52,988 bases of DNA, from NCBI RefSeq assembly GCF_000591415.1, contig NZ_JEMF01000063.1:1-52988 (forward strand). The letters run 5' to 3'. This stretch comes from Cobetia crustatorum. Lineage in GTDB: Bacteria; Pseudomonadota; Gammaproteobacteria; Pseudomonadales; Halomonadaceae. The notes under the pieces were generated by a model that was not told the origin of the DNA, did no database searches, and saw only the letters and a program-made list of their open reading frames with translations. A program made the translations under genes and the position numbers. The stretch's first letter is position 1. Each line of letters starts with the position of its first letter. Shown here piece by piece: positions 26,494 to 33,927 of the stretch.

Positions 26494-26918
26494 GCGGCAG
26501 GCTTCCTGTTGAGGCGGAGACTCTGGAAAGACCGCTTGATCAACTGAGTCAGTACGTAGACGCACCAGCCAGAGAGGCTCAGTACAGCCACCAGACTGAG
26601 TTGATATTCAGGCGTTATCGGACCAAACAATCTTTCCAGAATCATCCAGAGGGGCATTGCCAGCAGTGAGGGGATAACGAGTACATGCCAGAGCATTTCT
26701 ACGCGACTGAGGCGTACACGATATCGACTAAGTGCGAGAGCCCATGGGCGATAGAGAAAAGTCACTGCGATGGTGATAGATCCCAGCGTAATGGGGACCA
26801 GGCACCACAACGGCTGCTGCTGGAATCCAAGCCAAAAGCTGCTCCAGGTAATGACAAGCCAGAAAGCGCCTTCTACTGCACCGATGAAATCGGCACGCAG
26901 TTTTGAACGTGTAGACAT
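26490..26918 (-). CDS. small four-helix membrane protein in the ter operon
   Basis: This protein of about 142 residues has four hydrophobic segments: FIGAVEGAFWLVITWSSFWL, LWCLVPITLGSITIAVTFLY, MLWHVLVIPSLLAMPLWMIL and SLVAVLSLSGWCVYVLTQLI. The basic ends (MSTRSKLRAD, RSFQSLRLNRKPAA) suggest cytoplasmic termini. GGAG lies seven bases before the ATG at 26918; the frame is open to 27056 but that part reads as nonsense. It overlaps the phosphoribosyltransferase start by four bases, so it is made together with the enzyme block. I know no function; a membrane anchor or exporter for the pathway product is conceivable. Confidence 0.75.
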   Translation of the reverse strand: MSTRSKLRADFIGAVEGAFWLVITWSSFWLGFQQQPLWCLVPITLGSITIAVTFLYRPWALALSRYRVRLSRVEMLWHVLVIPSLLAMPLWMILERLFGPITPEYQLSLVAVLSLSGWCVYVLTQLIKRSFQSLRLNRKPAA

Positions 26919-26935
26919 TGAGACTCCGAGATAGG

Positions 26936-26957
26936 GGCGGGGGCCGTAGCCCCCGCC
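26936..26957 (-). other. GC-rich hairpin between terD and the enzyme block
   Basis: GGCGGGGGC (26936-26944) pairs perfectly with GCCCCCGCC (26949-26957) around a four-base loop. It lies in the 56-base gap after the terD stop. No T-run follows in the minus direction, so it is not a classic terminator. It may protect the 3' end of the terD message or lower expression of the downstream enzymes. Confidence 0.55.
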
Positions 26958-26974
26958 ATCAGTACAGCCAGCGC

Positions 26975-27553
26975 TTAACTTGCGCTCAGACCATACTTGC
27001 CTGCCAGTCCGGCCAGGCCATTGGAGAAGCCTTGACCAATGGCTTTGAATTTCCATTCACCGTTGTGACGATACACTTCACAGAAGATCATCGAGTTCTC
27101 GACGGAGTAGTCTTCAGACAGATCGTAACGAACGACTTCCTGGCTGGACTCGAGATTGACGATGCGCGCGAACGCGTTTTCGATACCACCGAAGTTCTGG
27201 CCGCGTGACTCGGCTTCGTGGATGGTCACGGTCACTGCCAGTTTTTCGACATCGGCCGGCACTTTCTCCAGATCGACGATGATGACTTCGTCGTCGCCAT
27301 CACCTTCGCCGGTGAGGTTGTCACCGGTATGCTCAACAGAACCATCGGTGGACTTCAGATTGCCGTAAAAGATGAAGTCCTTGTCCTGGCGGCACTTGCC
27401 TTCGCTGTTGAGCAGGAAAACACTGGCATCCAGGTCGAATTCGGCGCCGGTAGTGACGCGATTGTCCCAGCCCAGACCGATATGAATTTTGCGAATCCCC
27501 GGCGATTCCTTGCTCAGGGAGATATTGCTGCCTTTGGAAAGAGAAATAGCCAT
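26975..27553 (-). CDS. terD: TerD family calcium-binding stress protein (paralogue 1)
   Basis: This 192-residue protein is a full-length TerD/TerE-family member. It begins MAISLSKGSNISLSKESPG and carries EFDLDASVFLLNSEGKC, then the calcium-loop signature HTGDNLTGEGDGDDEVI, VTVTIHEAESRGQNFGG and VYRHNGEWKFKAIGQGF. TerD proteins bind two calcium ions and act at or near the inner membrane with TerB and TerC in resistance to tellurite, colicins, phage and oxidative stress. It is about half identical by eye to the paralogue at 27645. It is followed by a GC hairpin and then the enzyme block. Confidence 0.93.
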   Translation of the reverse strand: MAISLSKGSNISLSKESPGIRKIHIGLGWDNRVTTGAEFDLDASVFLLNSEGKCRQDKDFIFYGNLKSTDGSVEHTGDNLTGEGDGDDEVIIVDLEKVPADVEKLAVTVTIHEAESRGQNFGGIENAFARIVNLESSQEVVRYDLSEDYSVENSMIFCEVYRHNGEWKFKAIGQGFSNGLAGLAGKYGLSAS

Positions 27554-27644
27554 CGCTGTGAACGTCCTGTCGCTGGTGAATGTTCAGATTATATCGAGTA
27601 AGCAGACCCGAAAGCCGAGCCTGTCTTAAGCCTTGTCGCAGGGC

Positions 27645-28217
27645 TTACTGCAGGCCATAGCCTTTCAGGAAGGCAGCGAGGCCGCCGGCAAAGCCATCGC
27701 CCTTGGCGACGAAGCGCCAATCGCCGTCTTTCTTGTACAGCTCGCCAAAGATGACGGCGGTTTCAGCAGAATAGTCTTCCGTCAGATCGTAGCGTGCGAC
27801 GGCTTCTTCCTTGCCATCCTGAAGGATACGGATGTAAGCGTTGTCGACCATACCGAAGTTCTGGCCACGAGACTCGGCTTCATGAATGGTGACCACGACC
27901 ACGATCTTCGCGACGGACGCATCGATTTTGGTAGTGTCGACGATGATGCTTTCGTCATCGCCTTCGCCTTCGCCGGTCAGATTGTCACCGGTAGAGGAGA
28001 CGCCGCCACACGGGGATTTCAGGTTTCCGTAGAAGACCAATGACTTGTCGGCGCCCACCGGCTTGCCAGCGTCATCCAGCATGAGGGCGGAGGCATCGAG
28101 GTCAAAGTCGGCGCCATCGGTGATGCGTGCATCCCAGCCCATACCCAGAGTGAACTTGGTCGCGCCCTGTGCTTCCTTGGCGAGATTGATACGACTGCCT
28201 TTGCTAAGGTCGATCAT
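27645..28217 (-). CDS. terD: TerD family calcium-binding stress protein (paralogue 2, TerD/TerE)
   Basis: This 190-residue TerD-family protein begins MIDLSKGSRINLAKEAQG and has DFDLDASALMLDDAGKP, the metal-loop signature STGDNLTGEGEGDDESI, VVVTIHEAESRGQNFGM and LYKKDGDWRFVAKGDGF. AGGAG lies eight bases before the ATG. It lies between terC and the first paralogue, matching the usual terB-terC-terD-terE order, so this copy may be the positional terD and the next one terE. I cannot tell them apart by sequence alone. Confidence 0.93.
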   Translation of the reverse strand: MIDLSKGSRINLAKEAQGATKFTLGMGWDARITDGADFDLDASALMLDDAGKPVGADKSLVFYGNLKSPCGGVSSTGDNLTGEGEGDDESIIVDTTKIDASVAKIVVVVTIHEAESRGQNFGMVDNAYIRILQDGKEEAVARYDLTEDYSAETAVIFGELYKKDGDWRFVAKGDGFAGGLAAFLKGYGLQ

Positions 28218-28316
28218 GAATAAACTCCTGTGATTGGGGTCAGTGCCGGTGGTGAGGCACTGGCAAACACCCCCTTGGGCGCTTGCCAGTACCCCCTCGC
28301 GGGGATACCGGGACGA

Positions 28317-29321
28317 TCAGGATTGATTGTCGGTGTGCGGTGTCTCCTTGCCCGGGAAGACCAGGCTTGCCAGGACTCCACCGAGGATGAGTCCAAGGAC
28401 GACGAATAGACTGACTTGGTGGTCGATATGGTAGATATCAAGCGCCGACGTTCCGAGTTTAATCGCAATGAAGACCAGTACCAGTGCGACGGCCTTTTCG
28501 AGATGTACCAAAAGCTTGGCTGCTGCCGCGAGCATGAAGTACAGGTTACGTAGGCCGAGGATGGCAAATATCACTGAGGCGTACACCAGGAAGGGCTCCT
28601 GAGTGATTGCCACGATGGCCGGAACGCTGTCGAAACTGAAGATAATGTCCGAGATCTCGATGCAGATCAGGCACAACAGCACAGGCGTGGCGTAGAAGCG
28701 TGCACGCTGAGGCAGCGTGAAGCCTTCACGTTCAGCGATGGCTTCAGCTTCCTTGCCACTCAAGACAAAGCGCTTTCCTGCCATGCGTGGGAATACCGGC
28801 ATGAATTTCTGAGTCAGACGTACCGACCAATGCTCGGAATAGTCTTCAGAAGTCTCTTCATCACCGCTACCGCCAAACATCTTGATACCTGTCCATAGCA
28901 CGATCGCCGCGAACAGCAGTTCGACCCACTGCGACATACCAAACAGGGCCGTTCCTGCAGCCACAAAGATGGCGCGGAAGATGAGTGCCCCTGCAATGCC
29001 GTAGTAAAGAATGCGGTGCTGCAGAATACCCTTGATGTTGAAGCTGGCAAAGATGGCGACAAACACCATCATGTTGTCGATTGACAACGCCTTCTCAAGA
29101 ACATATCCCGACAGAAACAGACTGGCGGACTCTTCTGAGTAGCGAATATGCAGGTAGCCATAAAATGCCATCGCCAACGCAACCCAGAAAACTGACCAAC
29201 CAAGCGCATTCTTGAACGTCACTTCTTCCGCGTTGCGATGCGCAAACAGGTCAAGCCATACAGAAGCAATGACCACCACCACTAGCACGGTGACTGCTTC
29301 TATCGGGAATCCAAAGTCCAT
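28317..29321 (-). CDS. terC: TerC family integral membrane protein
   Basis: This 334-residue protein has about eight to nine membrane segments. The TerC motifs include VLEKALSIDNMMVFVAIFAS near residue 80, with conserved acidic residues inside the membrane, and IEISDIIFSFDSVPAIVAIT near residue 220. The length and central loop (GKRFVLSGKEAEAIAEREGF) match the TerC/Alx family, which has been linked to metal-ion (for example manganese) handling and membrane complexes with TerB and TerD. AAGGAG lies about nine bases before the ATG and 14 bases separate it from terB. Confidence 0.94.
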   Translation of the reverse strand: MDFGFPIEAVTVLVVVVIASVWLDLFAHRNAEEVTFKNALGWSVFWVALAMAFYGYLHIRYSEESASLFLSGYVLEKALSIDNMMVFVAIFASFNIKGILQHRILYYGIAGALIFRAIFVAAGTALFGMSQWVELLFAAIVLWTGIKMFGGSGDEETSEDYSEHWSVRLTQKFMPVFPRMAGKRFVLSGKEAEAIAEREGFTLPQRARFYATPVLLCLICIEISDIIFSFDSVPAIVAITQEPFLVYASVIFAILGLRNLYFMLAAAAKLLVHLEKAVALVLVFIAIKLGTSALDIYHIDHQVSLFVVLGLILGGVLASLVFPGKETPHTDNQS

Positions 29322-29335
29322 GTAGTCCTGCTCCT

Positions 29336-29800
29336 TTATAGACCGAAGTCTGCAGGGTCGAGCCCCAGTTCACGGGCGATGACTGATGCTTTGGCTTTTT
29401 CTGCTTCGTCGAAATCACCATCAGCCCCACCAATGGCAATGGCAAGACGCACCACCATGCGTGCCTGGTCGTCGTTCTTCTTGACCTTGCCGATGTCGTT
29501 CAGTGCCGTGATCTCAGCGAGGTCGGCATCAGTATCCGGGTTCTGCGGATCGAGAGAGTCCAGATAACTCTTGAACTTGCGAGCGACCTCGGAAGGATCG
29601 AATACGCTGAGTGCCTCGTGGTTACGGACAAACGCGATGGTCTTTTGCTTTTCATCGCGAGAAATTTCCCCATCTGCTACAGCGATCATGGCACTGGCGG
29701 CCATCGCGGCATTCAGGAAGCTTTCGGATTTGTACTTTTTCGCTTCGGTCTTGAGTGAGTTAAAAGATTCTCTTGCTTTCGACACGATTGAGTTGAGCAT
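29336..29800 (-). CDS. terB: tellurite resistance protein TerB
   Basis: This 154-residue, all-helical TerB protein starts MLNSIVSKARESFNSLKTEA. It contains two acidic metal-binding helices, AVADGEISRDEKQKTIAFV and IGGADGDFDEAEKAKASVI, that mark the TerB fold. TerB binds divalent metal and associates with TerC at the membrane. GAGGA lies before the ATG. It is the first gene of the minus Ter arm, facing the plus arm across a 341-base spacer. Confidence 0.94.
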   Translation of the reverse strand: MLNSIVSKARESFNSLKTEAKKYKSESFLNAAMAASAMIAVADGEISRDEKQKTIAFVRNHEALSVFDPSEVARKFKSYLDSLDPQNPDTDADLAEITALNDIGKVKKNDDQARMVVRLAIAIGGADGDFDEAEKAKASVIARELGLDPADFGL

Positions 29801-30141
29801 GATATTTCCTCGCGGTTAGCGTGTGACTCACGGTGACAGCTACAGCGTACCTTAAAAAACAGGTGAGGCAATAAGAAAGGCACCTTCAGGACGGGTAAAT
29901 CGATCTGTTATCGTGCAAACTTTTACCTGTATGGCGCATGAACTACTTTTAATAATGAATGCAACATTAACGAGTCTGTAAGATCCGACCGAATATGTTG
30001 GAAAGCGTATACTGATTTTCGAACATTTTTTTCGATACAAGTCGTTTTTATAAGGCTGTATGGTAAGGCACTAGTTGCTGAATATAATGGTTATGAGTAG
30101 TTATAAATCCATCATTAACGTATTTTTCATGGAGTGTTCAT
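29801..30141. promoter_or_regulatory. divergent promoter region between the two Ter arms
   Basis: This 341-base spacer separates terB (leftward) from the TerD-TerA fusion gene (rightward). It is AT-rich compared with the flanking genes, with T-runs near 30025-30060, a TATAAT at 30083-30088 and TTATAAAT near 30101-30108 on the plus strand, and AATAAT-type strings near 29950. A well-spaced -35 could not be assigned with confidence. Control of both arms of the Ter system probably resides here. No gene is visible. Confidence 0.55.
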
Positions 30142-31365
30142 ATGGGAACATTACTCGTCGCGGGCCAGAATACGCGTCTCAGTGGAACTCGCTACACACT
30201 TGACTTGCAGGTGCCGGAGGCAGAACACGTCACCCTGGATGCCAGTGCTTTGTTGCTGGGCAGCACGGGGCGAGTGCAGGGAGATGTGGATTTCGTCTTC
30301 TATAACCAGCCTAAGCACCCCAGTGGTGCGGTGAACCAAGTGTCTGGTGGGCGTTTTGACGTAGACCTCAGCCGCTTGCCTGATCACGTTGAGCGCGTGG
30401 CTTTTGTATTTACGGTAGAGCAGGGGTTATCGGCTCTCACCAGTGGCTACGGATTTACGTTGGGAGGTGAAGGTCAGGAAATAAACTTCTCAGGAAGTGG
30501 TACTGGGCGTGCTGAGAAGTCATTGATCTTGATGGATCTCTATCGTCGTAACGGCGAGTGGAAGGCGAAGGCGGTAGACCAGGGGTTTGTGGGTGGCATG
30601 GCCCCCTTGGCAGAGCACTTTGGCGTTGCCGTGGGCGGCAAGCCAGCGTCAACCACTCAGTCTGCCCCTACTCCGACACCGCCGACTGCTGTACCTGCCT
30701 CCAAGCCGGCGCCAGCCCCAACGCCTGAAACAAAGCCAATCAATTTGAGCAAGATCACGCTCGAGAAGAAAGGCCAGACCATTTCACTTGAGAAGAAGTC
30801 CAACTCCTTTGGCAAGATTCACGTCAATCTGAACTGGGAGCAGGGGACGGGGAAGAGCAAGAGCGGCGGCTTCCTGAGCGGGCTGATGGGAGGCGGCGGG
30901 GATGGCAAGATCGATCTTGATCTGGGTTGCATGTACGAATTGCGCGATGGCAAGGCGGGCGTGATTCAGGCGCTGGGCAAGCAGTTTGGTTCCATGGAGC
31001 AGGCGCCGTACATCTTCCTGGACGGAGATGACCGTTCCGGCGCCGCCAGCAATGGTGAGAACCTTTATCTCAATGGCCATCACTGGACTGATATCAAGCG
31101 TGTCATGATCTTTGCCTTCATCTATGAAGGTGCTGCCAACTGGGGACAGGCTAACGGTCGGATTCTGTTCAAGACGCCCGATCAACCTGAGGTTGAAGTT
31201 CGTCTGGATGCCACGGATAGCGGCAAGAAGTTCTGCGTGGTGGCGATGCTTGAGAATGACAATGGCGCGCTGAAGGTCTCCAAGGAAGTGAATTACTTTG
31301 CGGGTCATAAGCAAGCGGATACCCATTATGGGTTCGGCTTCAGCTGGGGCCGTGGGAGCAAGTAA
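30142..31365 (+). CDS. terA: TerD-TerA fusion protein
   Basis: This 407-residue protein has two linked TerD-superfamily domains. Residues about 1-165 form a TerD-like domain, with LDASALLLGSTGRVQGDVDF, FYNQPKHPSGAVNQ and LYRRNGEWKAKAVDQGF. A proline/threonine linker of some 40 residues follows (SAPTPTPPTAVPASKPAPAP). Residues about 205-407 form the TerA part, opening with INLSKITLEKKGQTISLEKK, with a GGGGDGKIDLDLG metal-type loop and a C-terminal VNYFAGHKQADTHYGFGFSW. The first domain lacks the full acidic GDNLTGEG loop, so its calcium binding may be lost. The ATG at 30142 is preceded by GGAG at about ten bases. It heads the plus Ter arm. Confidence 0.9.
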   Translation: MGTLLVAGQNTRLSGTRYTLDLQVPEAEHVTLDASALLLGSTGRVQGDVDFVFYNQPKHPSGAVNQVSGGRFDVDLSRLPDHVERVAFVFTVEQGLSALTSGYGFTLGGEGQEINFSGSGTGRAEKSLILMDLYRRNGEWKAKAVDQGFVGGMAPLAEHFGVAVGGKPASTTQSAPTPTPPTAVPASKPAPAPTPETKPINLSKITLEKKGQTISLEKKSNSFGKIHVNLNWEQGTGKSKSGGFLSGLMGGGGDGKIDLDLGCMYELRDGKAGVIQALGKQFGSMEQAPYIFLDGDDRSGAASNGENLYLNGHHWTDIKRVMIFAFIYEGAANWGQANGRILFKTPDQPEVEVRLDATDSGKKFCVVAMLENDNGALKVSKEVNYFAGHKQADTHYGFGFSWGRGSK

Positions 31366-31473
31366 TCCCCGTTATTTTCTCGACGGGTTCCCATGGTCAG
31401 TTTTGCGCCGACCCACGGACATTCTTTAGAGTGAATGGTCGTGGTGTTTTCATTGCTGAACTCCCTCCCTGCC

Positions 31474-31499
31474 AGACGGCTCCCTACGGGTGGCCGTCT
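31474..31499 (+). other. hairpin in the leader of the first terY gene
   Basis: AGACGGC (31474-31480) pairs with GCCGTCT (31493-31499), with an inner CCC/GGG stem around a TAC loop. It lies in the 155-base gap between the fusion gene and the first TerY gene, about 20 bases before the ATG at 31521. There is no T-run, so it may stabilise the downstream message or tune its translation. Confidence 0.45.
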
Positions 31500-31520
31500 C
31501 CGCCCATATAGAGGTTCATC

Positions 31521-32165
31521 ATGCGTCGTCTTCCCGTTTATCTCGTGCTCGACAAGTCCTACTCCATGTCAGGGGAGCCCATTAACGCCGTCAATCAAGG
31601 ACTGCAGAGCCTCGTTGACATGCTGCGTCAGGATCCTCATGCGCTGGAAACCGTCTATCTGTCGGTGATTGAGTTCAGCTCGGAGCCGATCCAGACCATT
31701 CCTTTGACCGATCTGATGACGTTCCAGACACCTGCCATCAAGCCGGACGGCATGACGGGACTAGGCGCGGCGCTGATGCTCACCGCCGAGCGTATCAAGG
31801 CTGAAGTCAAGCAGACGACGGCGGATACCAAGGGCGATTGGCGTCCGCTGGTCTTTGTCTTCACTGACGGTGCCGCGACCGACGACATGTCCAAGGGCAT
31901 CGCTGCCATCAAAGGTGTCAGCCTGGCCAAACTGATTGGTTGTGCCGCGGGTAAGGACGCGGACGTCGAAGACCTGAAGTCGTTTGCCACTGATGTGGTG
32001 CAACTGGATAGCAATAGCGCCGAGTCCATTCGTGCTTTCTTCGCCTGGGTCTCGGCGAGCGTGTCCATGACCAGTCAGAATATTGAAGGTGGCGGCGGTG
32101 ATGCGGGTGGTGAATTACCGCCACCGCCGAAGGAAATCCAGGTCATCAACCTATCCAAAGACTGA
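31521..32165 (+). CDS. terY: TerY-type von Willebrand factor A protein (copy 1)
   Basis: This 214-residue vWA protein begins MRRLPVYLVLDKSYSMSGEP. The metal-ion-dependent adhesion site is intact: D11-x-S13-x-S15, a threonine in the GMTGLGAAL loop and the aspartate of FVFTDGAATDD. TerY proteins are proposed to act with a PP2C phosphatase and a kinase in a signalling triad. The C-terminus is a glycine-rich stretch followed by ELPPPPKEIQVINL, a proline tail shared with copy 2. It is the first of three tandem paralogues and ends 11 bases before copy 2. Confidence 0.92.
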   Translation: MRRLPVYLVLDKSYSMSGEPINAVNQGLQSLVDMLRQDPHALETVYLSVIEFSSEPIQTIPLTDLMTFQTPAIKPDGMTGLGAALMLTAERIKAEVKQTTADTKGDWRPLVFVFTDGAATDDMSKGIAAIKGVSLAKLIGCAAGKDADVEDLKSFATDVVQLDSNSAESIRAFFAWVSASVSMTSQNIEGGGGDAGGELPPPPKEIQVINLSKD

Positions 32166-32176
32166 GCGAGGGCACC

Positions 32177-32824
32177 ATGCAACGTCGTCTCCCTATCTAT
32201 TTGCTGATCGATTCCTCCGGCTCCATGCGTGGTGAACCGATACAGTCCGTGAACGTAGGCCTTTCAGCCATGCTGACAGCGCTGCGTCAGGACCCTTACG
32301 CACTGGAAACGGTACATCTGTCGATCATCACCTTTGATCACAAGATTACCGACCTTGTCCCGCTGCAGCCGCTCGAGACGGCGCAGGTCGAGGACATCGA
32401 GCTGCCACGCTCGGGGGCCACTCATATGGGCGAGGCGCTCAATCACGTCTGTGACTGCGTGGAGCGCGACGTCATGACCTCGACGGCGGACCAGAAGGGT
32501 GACTTCCGCCCGATGCTGTTCGTGATGACCGATGGCTCCCCCTCGGATCTCATGGAATTCGAGAGTGCCGTGAAGCGTATCAAGGGCATGAAGTTCTCCG
32601 AGATCATCGCGTGTGCGGCGGGCCCCAAGGCCAAGACGGAGCATCTGCAGAAATTTGCCTCTCAGACGGTAAGTCTTGAAACCATGGATAGCTCAAGTTT
32701 TGCCACTTACTTCCAATGGGTGTCCGCCTCGATTGCCGCGACTGCCAGTGGCCAGCAAGCAGGGGGCGCGCCGGAAGACATCACACTGCCGCCGCCGCCG
32801 GCTGAAGTACAGGTCGTTCTGTAA
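32177..32824 (+). CDS. terY: TerY-type von Willebrand factor A protein (copy 2)
   Basis: This 215-residue vWA protein begins MQRRLPIYLLIDSSGSMRGE. The metal site is intact (D12-x-S14-x-S16, the threonine of SGATHMGEAL and the aspartate of FVMTDGSPSD). It shares RQDPYALETVHLSIITF with the other two copies. The C-terminal tail ITLPPPPAEVQVVL matches that of copy 1. The sequence differs enough from its neighbours to rule out an assembly duplication. Confidence 0.92.
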   Translation: MQRRLPIYLLIDSSGSMRGEPIQSVNVGLSAMLTALRQDPYALETVHLSIITFDHKITDLVPLQPLETAQVEDIELPRSGATHMGEALNHVCDCVERDVMTSTADQKGDFRPMLFVMTDGSPSDLMEFESAVKRIKGMKFSEIIACAAGPKAKTEHLQKFASQTVSLETMDSSSFATYFQWVSASIAATASGQQAGGAPEDITLPPPPAEVQVVL

Positions 32825-32865
32825 CCTAATTAGCAAGAAATGCAGGCCGTTCTGAAGGAGCCGTC

Positions 32866-33927
32866 ATGAGACGCCTACCGATTTTCTTTGTACTCGATGT
32901 GTCTGAATCCATGGCTGGCGAGCCACTGATGCGGCTGCATAAGGCGATGGAGAGCATCGTCGAACAACTACGCCAAGACCCCAATGCACTGGAAACCGTG
33001 TATATCTCGGTGATCGCCTTCGCCGGGCGGGCCGGGATGGTCGTGCCACTGGTGGAGCTGATGTCCTTCTATCCTCCACGCTTGCCGCTGGGCGGAGGCA
33101 CGGCGTTGGGTGAAGCGCTCGATGAATTGATGGTGCGTATTGAAGTCGACGTGAAGAAGACAACACCAAATCAGCGTGGTGATTGGGAACCCATCGTCTA
33201 TCTACTCACCGATGGCCGTCCGACTGATCGGACCGCGGATGCCATTCGGCGGTGGCGCAAGACATTTTCCAGCCGCGCGCATCTGATTGCCGTCACGTTG
33301 GGTAAGGGCGCGGACACACGGATTCTCAAGCAGCTCACCGATGATGTGCTGATGTTGGAAGAAGAAGGTGGTGAGGAGCTTGCACGCTTCGCCCAGTGGG
33401 TGACGGCGTCTGTTGCCGCTCAGAGTCAGGCGTTGGATGCCGGGCGTGCCGCGCCGGGTATTTCGCTCGCCAAGGCCGGCGACGCAGGCATCACGCTGGT
33501 CAAGCCGGGCGATGAATCGACACCTCAGGACGACCAGGTCGTGGTACTGACGGGTCGCTGCTCGCGCAATCGCAAGCCTTACTTGCTCAAGTATCAGGCG
33601 CTCGCGATGCCGGATGTGCTCGGTAATTTCGGCGGTACCTCGCCGACAGGAATCTATGGGCTGGAGGGCTGTTACGGGTTGGAGGAAGATTACTTCGACT
33701 GGACGGCTCAGCGAACGGCGCCAGCGACCCCTGTCAGCACCGATCAGCTGGAAGGTGTTGCGCCATGCCCGCATTGTGGCGCGGCAACCACCTTTGCGCT
33801 GGGCGGCTGCGATCACCTCATGTGCTGCGATGGTCCGGGTGAGCAGACCTGCCCGTGGTGTGACGCGGCGGTGAACTTTGGCCCGGGCAGCAATGATGCC
33901 TTTGATGTCGGACGAGGACTCGGATGA
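32866..33927 (+). CDS. terY: TerY-type von Willebrand factor A protein with C-terminal zinc-ribbon domain (copy 3)
   Basis: This 353-residue protein has a vWA domain (residues about 1-195; metal site D11-x-S13-x-S15, LTDGRPTD) followed by a TerY-C metal-binding domain. That domain has VVVLTGRCSRNRKPYLLKYQ and the cysteine pairs APCPHCGAATTFALGGCDHL and QTCPWCDAAVNFG, typical of a zinc ribbon. The segment just before it (QDDQVVVL) resembles the tail of copies 1 and 2. Its stop overlaps the PP2C start by four bases, tying the vWA sensor to the phosphatase and kinase. Confidence 0.92.
   Translation: MRRLPIFFVLDVSESMAGEPLMRLHKAMESIVEQLRQDPNALETVYISVIAFAGRAGMVVPLVELMSFYPPRLPLGGGTALGEALDELMVRIEVDVKKTTPNQRGDWEPIVYLLTDGRPTDRTADAIRRWRKTFSSRAHLIAVTLGKGADTRILKQLTDDVLMLEEEGGEELARFAQWVTASVAAQSQALDAGRAAPGISLAKAGDAGITLVKPGDESTPQDDQVVVLTGRCSRNRKPYLLKYQALAMPDVLGNFGGTSPTGIYGLEGCYGLEEDYFDWTAQRTAPATPVSTDQLEGVAPCPHCGAATTFALGGCDHLMCCDGPGEQTCPWCDAAVNFGPGSNDAFDVGRGLG

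Noticed and set aside
31521-33927. Three TerY genes as an assembly duplication
   Set aside because: They share short motifs but differ across most positions and have different C-termini, so they are true paralogues.
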